NCBI GenBank assembly: GCA_000436975.1
Contig: HG000340.1
Coordinates: 26,216 to 90,215, forward strand
Direction of reading: 5' to 3'
Length of the DNA stretch: 64,000 bases
Source of the DNA: Clostridium sp. CAG:1000
GTDB lineage: Bacteria; Bacillota_I; Bacilli_A; RF39; UBA660
Within the stretch, counting starts at the first letter, position 1. Each line of letters begins with the position of its first letter. The translations under genes and the position numbers were made by a program. The notes below the pieces were generated by a model. The model worked only from the letters and a program-made list of their open reading frames with translations. It searched no databases and was not told the DNA's origin. Below are positions 42,460-51,889 of the stretch, piece by piece.

Positions 42460-43146
42460 CTAATTATTGTTCTTTATAAACTCACGGAGCATTTTAATTA
42501 ATGCTCTTTTTTCTATTCTTGATACATAACTTCTTGAAATACCTAATTTTTTAGCAATTTCTTTTTGTGTTTTTTCACTGGTATTTAAAAGACCATAGCG
42601 CATTTTAATTATTTCTAATTCTCTTTTATTAAGTACAGTTAAATATTTACTTAAGTGTGCTATATTATCATTATATTCTATTGTTTTAATAGGACTTTCT
42701 GTTTCTTCTTTCAATACATCTATTAATGTAATATCGCCACCATCTTTATCATGACCTATAACATCATTTAAACTAATATTGTTATTATATTTCTTATTAC
42801 TTCTAAAATACATTAATATTTCATTTTCTGCACATTTAGCGGCATATGTAGTTAATTTTACTTTCTTTTGAGGTCTATATGAATCTATTCCTTTTATAAG
42901 GCCAATAGTTCCAATACTTATTAAATCATCAGTATTTCCCTTAGATTCGTACTTTTTAACTATATGAGCAACTAATCTTAAATTATGTTCAATAAGTTTA
43001 TTTCTTGCATCTTTATCTCCTTTTAGATGCCTTTCAATATACATTTGTTCATCTTCTTTAGAAAGGGGAGAGTCAAATACATTAAGAGAATAACTAGTAG
43101 TAAATATTTTTATTTTCTTTAAATAATTTATAATTTTATTTAACAC
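42460..43146 (-). CDS. sigK: RNA polymerase sigma factor SigK (late mother-cell)
   Basis: About 228 aa. Region 2 is close to the SigK/SigE group: SPLSKEDEQMYIERHLKGDKDARNKLIEHNLRLVAHIVKKYESKGNTDDLISIGTIGLIKGIDSYRPQK...TTYAAKCAENEILMYFR. Region 4 is TQKEIAKKLGISRSYVSRIEKRAL. A 20-odd-residue hydrophobic/basic leader before the SPLS motif matches the pro-sequence that SpoIVFB removes in pro-sigma-K. The gene is uninterrupted: no skin-type element. AGGTG lies six bases before GTG 43146, which I prefer over GTG 43155. Downstream targets would be coat and maturation genes. Confidence 0.92.
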   Translation of the reverse strand: MLNKIINYLKKIKIFTTSYSLNVFDSPLSKEDEQMYIERHLKGDKDARNKLIEHNLRLVAHIVKKYESKGNTDDLISIGTIGLIKGIDSYRPQKKVKLTTYAAKCAENEILMYFRSNKKYNNNISLNDVIGHDKDGGDITLIDVLKEETESPIKTIEYNDNIAHLSKYLTVLNKRELEIIKMRYGLLNTSEKTQKEIAKKLGISRSYVSRIEKRALIKMLREFIKNNN

Positions 43147-43320
43147 ATAAATCACCTAATATATTTTATTATTTGAGAGTGTAAATTATGTAAACATTGT
43201 TTTTTGCCTTAAATACAGTGAATGTTTTTTATTGATATTTTTATTAAAAAGTGCTTTGCGATTATTTTGTAAAAAAATAAAAAAATGCTTTAAAAAACAT
43301 TTACTTTATATACACGTTTG

Positions 43321-43357
43321 TGATATGATTTAATTAAGTTAGAGAGTAACCTAACTT
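43321..43357 (+). promoter_or_regulatory. nrdD promoter and 5' hairpin
   Basis: Extended -10 TGATATGAT (43321-43329). A 7-bp hairpin AAGTTAG...CTAACTT (43336-43342, 43351-43357) sits at the expected transcript start, a position typical of mRNA-stabilising 5' stems. No clear NrdR box was found. Confidence 0.5.
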
Positions 43358-43372
43358 GAAGGCGAGGTAATA

Positions 43373-45646
43373 ATGGAAAAGGATTTTTTTGATGAAATCG
43401 TTGTTGTCAAAAGAAGTGGTCAAAGAGTTAATTTTAATGACGCTAAAGTTGCAATAGCAGTAAAGAAGGGTTTTGATAGTGTATATGAAGAGTATGATGA
43501 GAAACTAGTAAATAAAGTTAAAGAAAAGGTACTTTCATATATTAAAAAGAATTATAAAGATAGAAAGACTATTAATGTTGAGGATGTACAAGATGCGATA
43601 GAAAAAGTACTTCAAGATATGAAATATGATGATGTATATACTTCATTTAAAGAATATAGAGAAAGAAGAGCAGCATCTAGAGAAGCGTTTGTAGTTAAAC
43701 AACAACATAAGTTTGTTAAAGCTATTGAGTCTTTAGGTCTTAAAACTTCATCAGAAGAGAATGCTAAAAGAGAAAATGCTAATGTTGATGGAGATGGACC
43801 TATGGGAACTATGCTTCATTTTGGTTCTACTGTATCAAGAGAATTTGCTAAGGCATATTTAATGGATAATAAATATGCAAGAGCACATGATGAGGGATTA
43901 ATTCATATTCATGATTTAGATTTCTGGGCTATGGGAACTACTACTTGTACTCAAATAGATTTACATAAATTATTTAAAAATGGTTTTTCAACTGGACATG
44001 GATATTTAAGAACACCTAATAGTATTGGTAGTTATTCAGCACTTGCTGCGATAGCTATTCAAGCTAATCAAAATGAGCAACATGGAGGACAAAGTATTCC
44101 TGCATTTGATTATTATATGGCACCTGGTGTACTTAAAACATTTAAAAAAGAATTTAAACAAGCTTTATATAATTTAATAGATTTTGAAGGCTTTAGTGAA
44201 TTTGTTAATTTTAATAAAGTAATTGAAATAATAGATAAACTTGAAAGTATTGAATTTAATATGGCTTTATTTGATGAATTTACATCAAAGAGTAAGAAAT
44301 TAAAAGAAATATTTGATAATGCTTATGATGAAGCAATCGCAAAAACAGATAGAAGTACATATCAAGCAATGGAAGCATTTATTCATAACTTAAATACAAT
44401 GCATTCAAGAGCAGGTGCTCAAGTACCATTTAGTTCAGTAAACTTTGGTACCGATACTAGTCCTGAAGGTAGAATGGTTATTAAAAACTACTTACTAGCA
44501 ACAGATGCTGGATTAGGGCATGGTGAGACTCCAATATTCCCAATATCAATATTTAAGGTAAAAGAAGGAGTTAATTATAATAAAGAAGATCCAAGTTATG
44601 ATTTATTTAGACTTGCATGTAGAGTTTCTGCTAAAAGACTATTTCCTAATTTCTCATTCTTAGATGCATCATTTAATAAAAAGTTTTTAGTAGAAGGAGA
44701 TTACAATACTGAGGTAGGTTATATGGGTTGTAGAACAAGAGTTCTTGCTAATGTTTGTGGCCCTGCTGTTACACCTGGACGTGGTAATTTAAGTTTTACA
44801 TCAATTAACTTACCAAGAATAGGTATTCACCATGGTATATGTTTAGGTGAAAGAGATAAGGCAGATATGAAGGGATTCTATGAAGAACTTGATGAAACAA
44901 TTGAACTTGTAAAAGGACAATTATTACAAAGATTTGAGTGTCAATGTTCTAAGACAAGAGCAAACTTTAAATTCTTATTAGGATCAGGTGTATGGATTAA
45001 TAGTGAGAAAATGGATTATAAAACTAAACTTAGAACTGTTTTAAAACATGGTACATTATCAATCGGATTTATTGGTCTTGCTGAAACTTTAAAAGCATTA
45101 ACTGGAGAACATCATGGTGAGAGTGAAAAAGCACAAAAGCTTGGACTTGAAATTATTGGTCATATTCGTAAAAAATGTGATGAATATTGTGAAGAATATA
45201 ATTTAAACTTTACTTGTCTTGCTACTCCTGCTGAGGGTCTTTCTGGTAGATTTGTAGCAATAGATAGATCAATCTATGGAAAAATTAAAGGTGTAACTGA
45301 TAGAGATTACTATACTAATTCATTCCATGTACCAGTTTATTATAAAACTAGTGTTAAACATAAAATGGAAGTTGAAGGTAAATATCATACTCTTACAAAT
45401 GCAGGACATATTTCATATATTGAACTTGATGGAGATACAGTAAATAATGTAGATGCATTTGAATCAGTAGTTAGAATTATGCATGATTCAGATATAGGAT
45501 ATGGTGCGATTAACCATCCAGTAGATAGAGACCCTGTATGTGGTTATGTTGGTGTCATAAAAGATGTTTGCCCAAGATGTGGTAGACATGAATGTGAAGG
45601 CGTTGAGATGGAAAAAATAACTTGTCTTGAATGCCAAGGAAGATAA
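43373..45646 (+). CDS. nrdD: Anaerobic ribonucleoside-triphosphate reductase, NrdD
   Basis: Class III glycyl-radical enzyme that makes dNTPs without oxygen. An N-terminal ATP-cone (VVKRSGQRVNFNDAKVAIAVKKGFD...DVQDAIEKVL) is the allosteric site. The catalytic barrel follows. The C-terminus has RDPVCGYVG, with the radical Gly in the CGYVG loop, and a zinc ribbon CPRCG...CLEC. Full length at 757 aa. GGCGAGG precedes ATG 43373. It forms an operon with a 51-aa protein and NrdG, and indicates an obligate or facultative anaerobe. Confidence 0.96.
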   Translation: MEKDFFDEIVVVKRSGQRVNFNDAKVAIAVKKGFDSVYEEYDEKLVNKVKEKVLSYIKKNYKDRKTINVEDVQDAIEKVLQDMKYDDVYTSFKEYRERRAASREAFVVKQQHKFVKAIESLGLKTSSEENAKRENANVDGDGPMGTMLHFGSTVSREFAKAYLMDNKYARAHDEGLIHIHDLDFWAMGTTTCTQIDLHKLFKNGFSTGHGYLRTPNSIGSYSALAAIAIQANQNEQHGGQSIPAFDYYMAPGVLKTFKKEFKQALYNLIDFEGFSEFVNFNKVIEIIDKLESIEFNMALFDEFTSKSKKLKEIFDNAYDEAIAKTDRSTYQAMEAFIHNLNTMHSRAGAQVPFSSVNFGTDTSPEGRMVIKNYLLATDAGLGHGETPIFPISIFKVKEGVNYNKEDPSYDLFRLACRVSAKRLFPNFSFLDASFNKKFLVEGDYNTEVGYMGCRTRVLANVCGPAVTPGRGNLSFTSINLPRIGIHHGICLGERDKADMKGFYEELDETIELVKGQLLQRFECQCSKTRANFKFLLGSGVWINSEKMDYKTKLRTVLKHGTLSIGFIGLAETLKALTGEHHGESEKAQKLGLEIIGHIRKKCDEYCEEYNLNFTCLATPAEGLSGRFVAIDRSIYGKIKGVTDRDYYTNSFHVPVYYKTSVKHKMEVEGKYHTLTNAGHISYIELDGDTVNNVDAFESVVRIMHDSDIGYGAINHPVDRDPVCGYVGVIKDVCPRCGRHECEGVEMEKITCLECQGR

Positions 45647-45668
45647 TAATAGGAAAGAGGTAATAATT

Positions 45669-45824
45669 ATGGATAAAGAAGTTAAAAATAAAAAAGTTGT
45701 TGGTGAAGGAGTAAAATTCGATAGAATTAGAAGAATAACTGGTTATCTTGTTGGTACTTTAGATAGATTTAATAATGCTAAAAAAGCAGAAGTAAATGAT
45801 AGAGTAACTCATGCCACAAAGTAA
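45669..45824 (+). CDS. Small NrdD-associated protein
   Basis: 51 aa. The segment FDRIRRITGYLVGTLDRFNNAKKAEVNDRVTHA matches a short conserved peptide that accompanies class III RNR, either as a separate small protein or at the NrdD C-terminus. It probably assists NrdD/NrdG, but its role is not established. AAAGAGGT stands before ATG 45669; the earlier in-frame ATG at 45627 lies inside nrdD. It overlaps nrdG by 14 bases. Confidence 0.75.
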   Translation: MDKEVKNKKVVGEGVKFDRIRRITGYLVGTLDRFNNAKKAEVNDRVTHATK

Positions 45825-46380
45825 GGAATATATAAGACTTGCTGCTGATTTACAAACAGATAGCATAGTAGATGGCCCTGGCCTAAGAGCAGTTATATGG
45901 ACTCAAGGATGTCATCATAATTGTAAAGGATGTCATAATCCTACCACCCATGATTTTAATGGAGGAGGGTTAGTTCCTGTGTCCCTTGTATGTGAGGCAA
46001 TTGATGAACTTGAATATCATACAGGAATAACTTTTAGTGGAGGGGATCCTATGTATCAACCAGTTGCTTGTAATGAGATCGCAGCATATGCTAAAAGTAA
46101 GGGATACAATATATGGGTATATACTGGCTTTACATTTGAAGAACTAATGAAAATGTCTAAAACTATGCCTATATATAAAGAATTCTTAGAGAAGATTGAT
46201 ATCCTTGTAGATGGAAGATTTATTTTAGAGCAAAGAGACTTGAGTTTATTATTTAGGGGTTCAAGAAATCAAAGATTAATTGATGTTAAAAAAACTCTTA
46301 AAAATAAAGAAATAACTCTACTTAATGAATATGAGTACAAAGAAGAAAAAATGTTTGAAAAAAGACCTATGTTTGTATAG
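45811..46380 (+). CDS. nrdG: Anaerobic RNR activating protein NrdG (radical SAM)
   Basis: 189 aa. The radical-SAM cluster motif is CHHNCKGC (Cx3Cx2C) in GCHHNCKGCHNP, with SAM-binding TFSGGDP and DGPGLR at the N-terminus. It installs the glycyl radical on NrdD using a 4Fe-4S cluster. The start overlaps the small protein gene, so translation is coupled. The terminator stem lies inside the last codons. Confidence 0.95.
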   Translation: MPQSKEYIRLAADLQTDSIVDGPGLRAVIWTQGCHHNCKGCHNPTTHDFNGGGLVPVSLVCEAIDELEYHTGITFSGGDPMYQPVACNEIAAYAKSKGYNIWVYTGFTFEELMKMSKTMPIYKEFLEKIDILVDGRFILEQRDLSLLFRGSRNQRLIDVKKTLKNKEITLLNEYEYKEEKMFEKRPMFV

Positions 46381-46390
46381 GCCTTTTTTT
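46362..46390 (+). terminator. Terminator of nrd operon
   Basis: AAGACCTAT / ATAGGCCTT stem with one mismatch, then T7. The last two Ts are also the start of the next promoter's TTGACT. Confidence 0.7.
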
Positions 46391-46417
46391 GACTTTTAGG
46401 TGCTTTTTTGATATAAT
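46389..46417 (+). promoter_or_regulatory. Promoter of the 1,289-aa protein gene
   Basis: TTGACT (46389-46394), 17-base spacer, TATAAT (46412-46417). Near-consensus and fused to the preceding terminator. Confidence 0.8.
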
Positions 46418-46438
46418 CCATAACTTGAATGGGGTGGT

Positions 46439-49400
46439 ATGGTGAATTTAACTACTATATTAATGTTAAAACTACTAAGAAATAAAGGTATACCAGAGGA
46501 AAAAAGAAATAAAATATTTGAAAAATATGAAACGTTCTTTAATATTATTATTTTTAATAAGACCAATATTTTAGATATGGCACTTGATGAAGATTTATGT
46601 AGTGAGGCTAGAAAATATTTTTGTAATAGATATCATGATTATTATAAATATCGTGCTACTAACGAAGATAGAGAAAAATTAGATGAATATCTTTATAATA
46701 AAAATGTTACTGTTAAAGAATTAGATAATTTAAGTAGTGTAGTTGGTAGTAATTTTTTAACTGAAAAAATTTGTGATAAATTATTTCCATTAAGTTTTGA
46801 TGAGTACTTAGAAAATATGTGTGATATAGATACCTTTGTCACTATATATAAATCACATGCTGACTATATAAATTTAGCCAAAGTATTAAAGAATTTAAGT
46901 TTGACTGTTAATGTTGAGTTATATGAAAAGATAATAAATATTAAGCCTAATGATGATTACTATATGTATAGAATATTTACCACTGATAGAATCGCGGATT
47001 CTATGAAATTAGATGTCATTAAAAGATATGTAAATAAAAATAATATTAATCGTCTTCTCACTCTTATTGATTCAAATGAAGAATATGGACAAATTATATT
47101 AGATACTAAAAAAGATATGATTGATGATATGATTAATAATCTTACTACTAAAGGACTAATTAAAGTAATTGATGATGATTCTTATTGCAAATATTTTTAT
47201 AATAAATTACTTAATGAAAGAAAAGATTTTGTAATTTCAACAATAAATCAAACAAAACCAGGAATTCTTTTAAGATTTGTTACTTTGAATCGTAACGATG
47301 AAATATCTAAAGTAATAATGGATAATTGTAAGAATAAACTTATTGATTATATTAAAAGATGTGATTTTTTCTATCTTAATTATGTTTTAGAGAATAAATA
47401 TGATTATTATGGTTTTAAAAATGAATTATTAAAATATAGAAAAAGTAGTGTGATAAAATACATTAAAAAAGCTAGTGATTTTTATTTAATGAACATGTTA
47501 GAGGCTTCAAACTCTCCTAAAGAACTTGTGAGTTTAATTTTAAAATACCGAATAGACACCGTTAAAAAAGAATATAGTGACTTAAGTACTTATGAATTAA
47601 ATAGAAAACTTGAAAACAATATGTCAACTGAAATAAAAGAATTAATAATAAATCTTAATATTAATGAAAATAATATAATTGATGTTTTGAATTCTATAAA
47701 TGAGAAATGCGCATTTCCAGAAGAAACTATTTCTATAATAATTGAATCTAAAAGAGAATTGTTAGAAAATATATTAAATAAGTATTCTTTAGATGAGTTT
47801 ATAAAATTAAAGCCATTTAATAAAGAATTAAAAAGTACAATATATGAAAAATTCGAAAATATTTTAAGTGATATAGTTAAAAAAGAAAAAATAGATAAAG
47901 ATACTATTATTAAAATAATGCAAGATAATAAATACAATTCAATTATTAAGAAACATATTTTATTATGCAATGGATTTAATCCTGATGATATTGATAATTT
48001 TATTGAATTATATTCATACTTTCCTAGTGAAAAAACATATAATAGTTTCAATAAAATAAAATTATTTATAGAAAGCAATAATATAGACTTTGATGCATTT
48101 ATTCAATATGGCATTGGTAACATTAAATACAGTAGTTGGCTAGACAATTTATATAATATATTAGATTTGAATAAAGAGGATGAATTTAATAAAGTATGTG
48201 AATATTTCTTTAATAACTATTATGATTGTGGAACGAACCAAATTAAAAAAGTTTCATGTTTTTTAGAAACTCTTACAAATTATACAAATAATTATAATTT
48301 ATGTATGATGCTTACATCTAGTAATTGTAGTTTAAACGATATAGATAAAACTAATTTATCAAGGGCATTTGCTCTTAAAACAAATATTGATATTAAAAGT
48401 ATAGATGAGTTGTCTGAATTAATTAATAAAGAACTACAAATTTATATAGAAAATCTATTAAATGATGATTTAGATATAGATAATCTTAAATCTATGTTTA
48501 ATAAATATGTATTTAGTGAGTGTAAGTCAACAATAAAAAGCATTAATGGAGCAGAGGGATTAATTAGGTTAAAACATCTTAATAATGATAATGAATTTAG
48601 TAAGTTAGTTGATTCAATAATACCGTATATTAAAATATATGAGACTGTAAATTCTTGCAAAAATAAAGAATCATTAAGAGATGCATTACTTTATATATAT
48701 AATAATGATTTATTTAATAGTATAAGTAGTATATATTATACTTTAGATGATAAATTAAGACAATTATTTGAAATAGATTCAATGCTAAACTTAACTGATC
48801 TTTCTAAATGTGAGAGTATGATAGATGAAAAGTTATCAAATGAATATGGAGTACCTTGTTATGACTTTAGAAATAAGAATTATTGTTTATATGGACATAT
48901 ATTAAGTACAAAAGAAAATATGGATGATATTATGGCAGGTAAAAGTACTTCTGTGAGTAATTTTATTTCTGTTAGCGCAGTTAGTTATTTAGGACAAACA
49001 TATTATTATAATTATGGTAAGAATATTTTAGCATACAATAAACTTCTTGATGGAAGTTTTATATGTAGTTCTATGAAAAATATGGTAACTAATGGTGCTA
49101 TTAAAAACAATTCTAGTGAGGTTGATTCTTCACATATACATTTAAAATTACAAAGAGGTATTTTGGAAACTAGTTGCGTTACTTCTAATAATTCAGAGGC
49201 GCTACTATATAGGGAAGGTTTAATACCATGTGGTTTAATATTACCTGGTGGTAGAAAACCATTTGAAAAAGAACTTGAATATTCTAAAAAATATAATTTA
49301 CCATTTATAATAACTCAAAATGTAAGTACTGCGATTAATGAAGTTGAAATGAATATTGAAAAGAATGATATTAAATGTATAAGTTTTTCTAATCATAAAG

Positions 49401-50308
49401 AAATTGATAAAATAATGTCTTTCTTTAATAAAAAAACTGCTGATATTAGTAGTATATATACAGGTAGAGAAATTGCTTTGTTTGCTGATGCTCATTCACT
49501 TTATGAACCAACACTTGCGATACTTGAAGATATTAGAAAAAGAGGTATTAGTGAAATATATTCTCTTGGTGATAATATAGGCTTAGGACCTAACCCTAGT
49601 GAAGTGTTTGATATGTTAGAAAGCTATGGTGTAAACTCAATAATGGGTAATAGTGAATACTATTGTACTCTTGGTACTGAGCCATTCTCATATTTAAATC
49701 AAGATAGACTTAACGCTCAAGAGTGGACAGAAAATAAGCTTGGTAGTGATAGGATTAACAAAATGAAGTTATGGATTCCATCACAAGATATACTAGTTGG
49801 AGATAAAACAGTAGGACTTTGTCACTTTGCTAATGATGTTAGATGGGACTTTGGTATTAATAGTACTTGGTCTTATCAAAATAATTTTGAAAAGGGTAAA
49901 AACTCTAATCAATTTAGATATACTAATAGTGATGATGCTATTAAATATATGAAAAGTAGGCTTGGAGTTAGTGAAACATTAAATACATTAAAAGGTATTA
50001 AAGATGCTTTAAATAATCCAATATTTAATGGTAAAAGAGTAACTGATTATGATAGTATTATACAAGGACATGTACATTTTAATATGGAAGACTACTTAGA
50101 TAATACAAGTATTTATACTTTAAGAGCAAGTGGTGTTGGATATGATAAGGATAAAAGGGATACTGCTTGTTATTACATATTAAAAGAGAAAAAAGATGGG
50201 ACTTTTGATGTTGATAGAGTACTTGTTAAGTTTAATAAACAATTACTTACTTCTAATATAAATAGTTCAAATATACCTGATAAATCATTTTTATTACGCA
50301 TGCTTTAA
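46439..50308 (+). CDS. 1,289-aa cytoplasmic protein: helical region, unknown core, metallophosphoesterase
   Basis: No signal peptide or TM segment. Residues 1 to about 800 are Asn/Asp/Leu/Lys-rich helices with recurring 30-40-residue units (ELLKYRKSSVIKYIKKASDFYLMNMLE; SLILKYRIDTVKKEY), suggesting a solenoid. Residues about 815-1000 form a compact domain: YCLYGHILSTKENMDDIMAGK, SNFISVSAVSYLGQTYYYNYG, GSFICSSMKNM, IKNNSSEVD. Its G-H, S-x-S and E elements recall an ADP-ribosyltransferase core, but this is only a pattern. Residues about 1011-1270 are a calcineurin-like metallophosphoesterase: FADAH (D1017, H1019), SLGDN, MGNSEY, GLCHF, QGHVHF, all metal ligands in order. It has its own promoter and terminator. 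GGGGTGG precedes ATG 46439 closely. Confidence 0.75.
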   Translation: MVNLTTILMLKLLRNKGIPEEKRNKIFEKYETFFNIIIFNKTNILDMALDEDLCSEARKYFCNRYHDYYKYRATNEDREKLDEYLYNKNVTVKELDNLSSVVGSNFLTEKICDKLFPLSFDEYLENMCDIDTFVTIYKSHADYINLAKVLKNLSLTVNVELYEKIINIKPNDDYYMYRIFTTDRIADSMKLDVIKRYVNKNNINRLLTLIDSNEEYGQIILDTKKDMIDDMINNLTTKGLIKVIDDDSYCKYFYNKLLNERKDFVISTINQTKPGILLRFVTLNRNDEISKVIMDNCKNKLIDYIKRCDFFYLNYVLENKYDYYGFKNELLKYRKSSVIKYIKKASDFYLMNMLEASNSPKELVSLILKYRIDTVKKEYSDLSTYELNRKLENNMSTEIKELIINLNINENNIIDVLNSINEKCAFPEETISIIIESKRELLENILNKYSLDEFIKLKPFNKELKSTIYEKFENILSDIVKKEKIDKDTIIKIMQDNKYNSIIKKHILLCNGFNPDDIDNFIELYSYFPSEKTYNSFNKIKLFIESNNIDFDAFIQYGIGNIKYSSWLDNLYNILDLNKEDEFNKVCEYFFNNYYDCGTNQIKKVSCFLETLTNYTNNYNLCMMLTSSNCSLNDIDKTNLSRAFALKTNIDIKSIDELSELINKELQIYIENLLNDDLDIDNLKSMFNKYVFSECKSTIKSINGAEGLIRLKHLNNDNEFSKLVDSIIPYIKIYETVNSCKNKESLRDALLYIYNNDLFNSISSIYYTLDDKLRQLFEIDSMLNLTDLSKCESMIDEKLSNEYGVPCYDFRNKNYCLYGHILSTKENMDDIMAGKSTSVSNFISVSAVSYLGQTYYYNYGKNILAYNKLLDGSFICSSMKNMVTNGAIKNNSSEVDSSHIHLKLQRGILETSCVTSNNSEALLYREGLIPCGLILPGGRKPFEKELEYSKKYNLPFIITQNVSTAINEVEMNIEKNDIKCISFSNHKEIDKIMSFFNKKTADISSIYTGREIALFADAHSLYEPTLAILEDIRKRGISEIYSLGDNIGLGPNPSEVFDMLESYGVNSIMGNSEYYCTLGTEPFSYLNQDRLNAQEWTENKLGSDRINKMKLWIPSQDILVGDKTVGLCHFANDVRWDFGINSTWSYQNNFEKGKNSNQFRYTNSDDAIKYMKSRLGVSETLNTLKGIKDALNNPIFNGKRVTDYDSIIQGHVHFNMEDYLDNTSIYTLRASGVGYDKDKRDTACYYILKEKKDGTFDVDRVLVKFNKQLLTSNINSSNIPDKSFLLRML

Positions 50309-50333
50309 AAAGAATAGAAATATTCTTTTTTTT
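50307..50333 (+). terminator. Rho-independent terminator
   Basis: AAAAGAATA-GAAA-TATTCTTTT followed by T residues. Confidence 0.85.
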
Positions 50334-50373
50334 GTATGCAATTCTTGATATAATAATACATAAGGAGTGAATT

Positions 50374-50898
50374 ATGGTAGAAAAGTTTATGCCTGATATA
50401 TATCAAAAAAGTATTTATTATATTAATTATGATAAATTATATAAAAAGGGAGTTAGATGTATTATATTTGATCTTGATAATACAATAACACCTTCATATA
50501 TAAAAGAGCCTACTAAGAGGCTTAAAAAGCTATTTGAGGAGTTAAAAGACAAGGGATTTAAATTAATAATAATGTCTAATAGTCCTAAGTATAGAATAGA
50601 ACCATTTAAAACATATTTAGGAGTAGATGCTTGTGCTTTTTCTTTAAAACCAAGAAAAGATAAATATATAAAAATAATGGAAAGATTTAAATATAAACCT
50701 ACAGAGATAGCATGTATAGGGGATCAGTTAATTACCGATGTTTTAGGCGCTAATAGAATGGACTTTACGAGTGTTCTTGTTCATCCATTATCAAGTAGAG
50801 ATCACACAGTTACATTATTTAATAGGATATGTGAAAGTTTTATATTTAGTAGCTTAGAGAGAAAAGATTTATTTAAGAAAGGAAAATATTATGACTAA
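50374..50898 (+). CDS. yqeG: YqeG-family HAD-IIIA phosphatase
   Basis: 174 aa. HAD motif I FDLDNTITP, motif II IIMSNS, Lys in SLKPRKDKY and motif III ACIGDQLITDVLGANR, the YqeG form in order. Its biological substrate is unknown. In Firmicutes it heads a ribosome-assembly cluster with yqeH, as here, where its stop overlaps the yqeH start. AAGGAG stands before ATG 50374. Confidence 0.92.
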   Translation: MVEKFMPDIYQKSIYYINYDKLYKKGVRCIIFDLDNTITPSYIKEPTKRLKKLFEELKDKGFKLIIMSNSPKYRIEPFKTYLGVDACAFSLKPRKDKYIKIMERFKYKPTEIACIGDQLITDVLGANRMDFTSVLVHPLSSRDHTVTLFNRICESFIFSSLERKDLFKKGKYYD

Positions 50899-51889
50899 GG
50901 AATGCTTAGGATGTGGTTGTGTTTTACAAACAATAGCCCCAAAAGAAGAAGGCTTTGTAAAATCATCAGTTCTATCAAAAGCAGATTATTGTGAAAGATG
51001 TTTCAAAATAAAACATTATGGTGAATATAGTGTACTTGATAAGAAAATAGATACAGATGGTATTATCAGAAATATTAATAGTGATAATTTAGCCTCTGTT
51101 GCGATACTTATTGATGCTCTTAATATAAATGATAATATTAAAAAATATATAAAGAGATTTAAAAATAAAAAGTATATTCTTATTACTAAAAAAGATATCT
51201 TACCAAAGAGTTTAAAAGAAAAGAAGCTTATAGAATATATTAAAAATAATGTTTGTGATACAGAAAATATAATGTGTATTAGTTCAGTTAAAAATTATAA
51301 TATAGATAATTTCTTAAATAAAATAAAAGAAGATAATGTTAAAAGACTTTATATAGTAGGATTTACTAATAGTGGTAAAAGTACATTTATAAATCATTTA
51401 CTTACTAGTCAAATGAAGAATCCTACGATCACTACTAGTGCAATACCTAATACAACTGCATCATATATAACTATTAAACTTGATAATAAAATAACTATAG
51501 TGGATACTCCTGGTTTTATAGACTCTAATGCTGTATATAATTTTATTGATTATAATAAAACTATAAAATTATATCCTAAAAAAGAAATAAGAGTGAAAAC
51601 ATTTCAAATTAGAAGTGGTTATAGTATAGTCATTAATGATATACTTAGAATAGATAATTTAGGTAAATGTAATAGTTTTAGTTTCTATATGAGCGATAAA
51701 TTAAGATATGAAAAAGTAAAGTTTAAGAATGAAAAATTAAAGATACTACCTAGCATATCTATTGAAACAAATGAATGTACTGATGTTTTAGTAAATGGTC
51801 TTGGTTTTATTAGAATTACAAAACCTGGTGAATTTAAAATATACGCACTTGATGAAAAAATGATATCTATTAGAAAGAGTATGATTTAA
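50891..51889 (+). CDS. yqeH: Ribosome biogenesis GTPase YqeH
   Basis: A 332-aa circularly permuted GTPase needed for 30S assembly. A zinc finger (CLGCGC...CERC) leads, then G4-like ITKKD precedes G1 GFTNSGKST and G3 DTPGFID, the permuted order that defines the family. The C-terminal segment is the YqeH-specific domain. It overlaps yqeG by eight bases and abuts mutL. Confidence 0.95.
   Translation: MTKECLGCGCVLQTIAPKEEGFVKSSVLSKADYCERCFKIKHYGEYSVLDKKIDTDGIIRNINSDNLASVAILIDALNINDNIKKYIKRFKNKKYILITKKDILPKSLKEKKLIEYIKNNVCDTENIMCISSVKNYNIDNFLNKIKEDNVKRLYIVGFTNSGKSTFINHLLTSQMKNPTITTSAIPNTTASYITIKLDNKITIVDTPGFIDSNAVYNFIDYNKTIKLYPKKEIRVKTFQIRSGYSIVINDILRIDNLGKCNSFSFYMSDKLRYEKVKFKNEKLKILPSISIETNECTDVLVNGLGFIRITKPGEFKIYALDEKMISIRKSMI

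Noticed and set aside
42480..42515. Terminator-like palindrome matching the one at 41382-41412
   Set aside because: It lies inside the sigK region 4.2 codons (RALIKML) on the minus strand; the similarity is probably coincidence in AT-rich sequence.
43260..43330. NrdR box before nrdD
   Set aside because: AT-rich stretches loosely resemble one half of an NrdR site, but no clear paired boxes were found.
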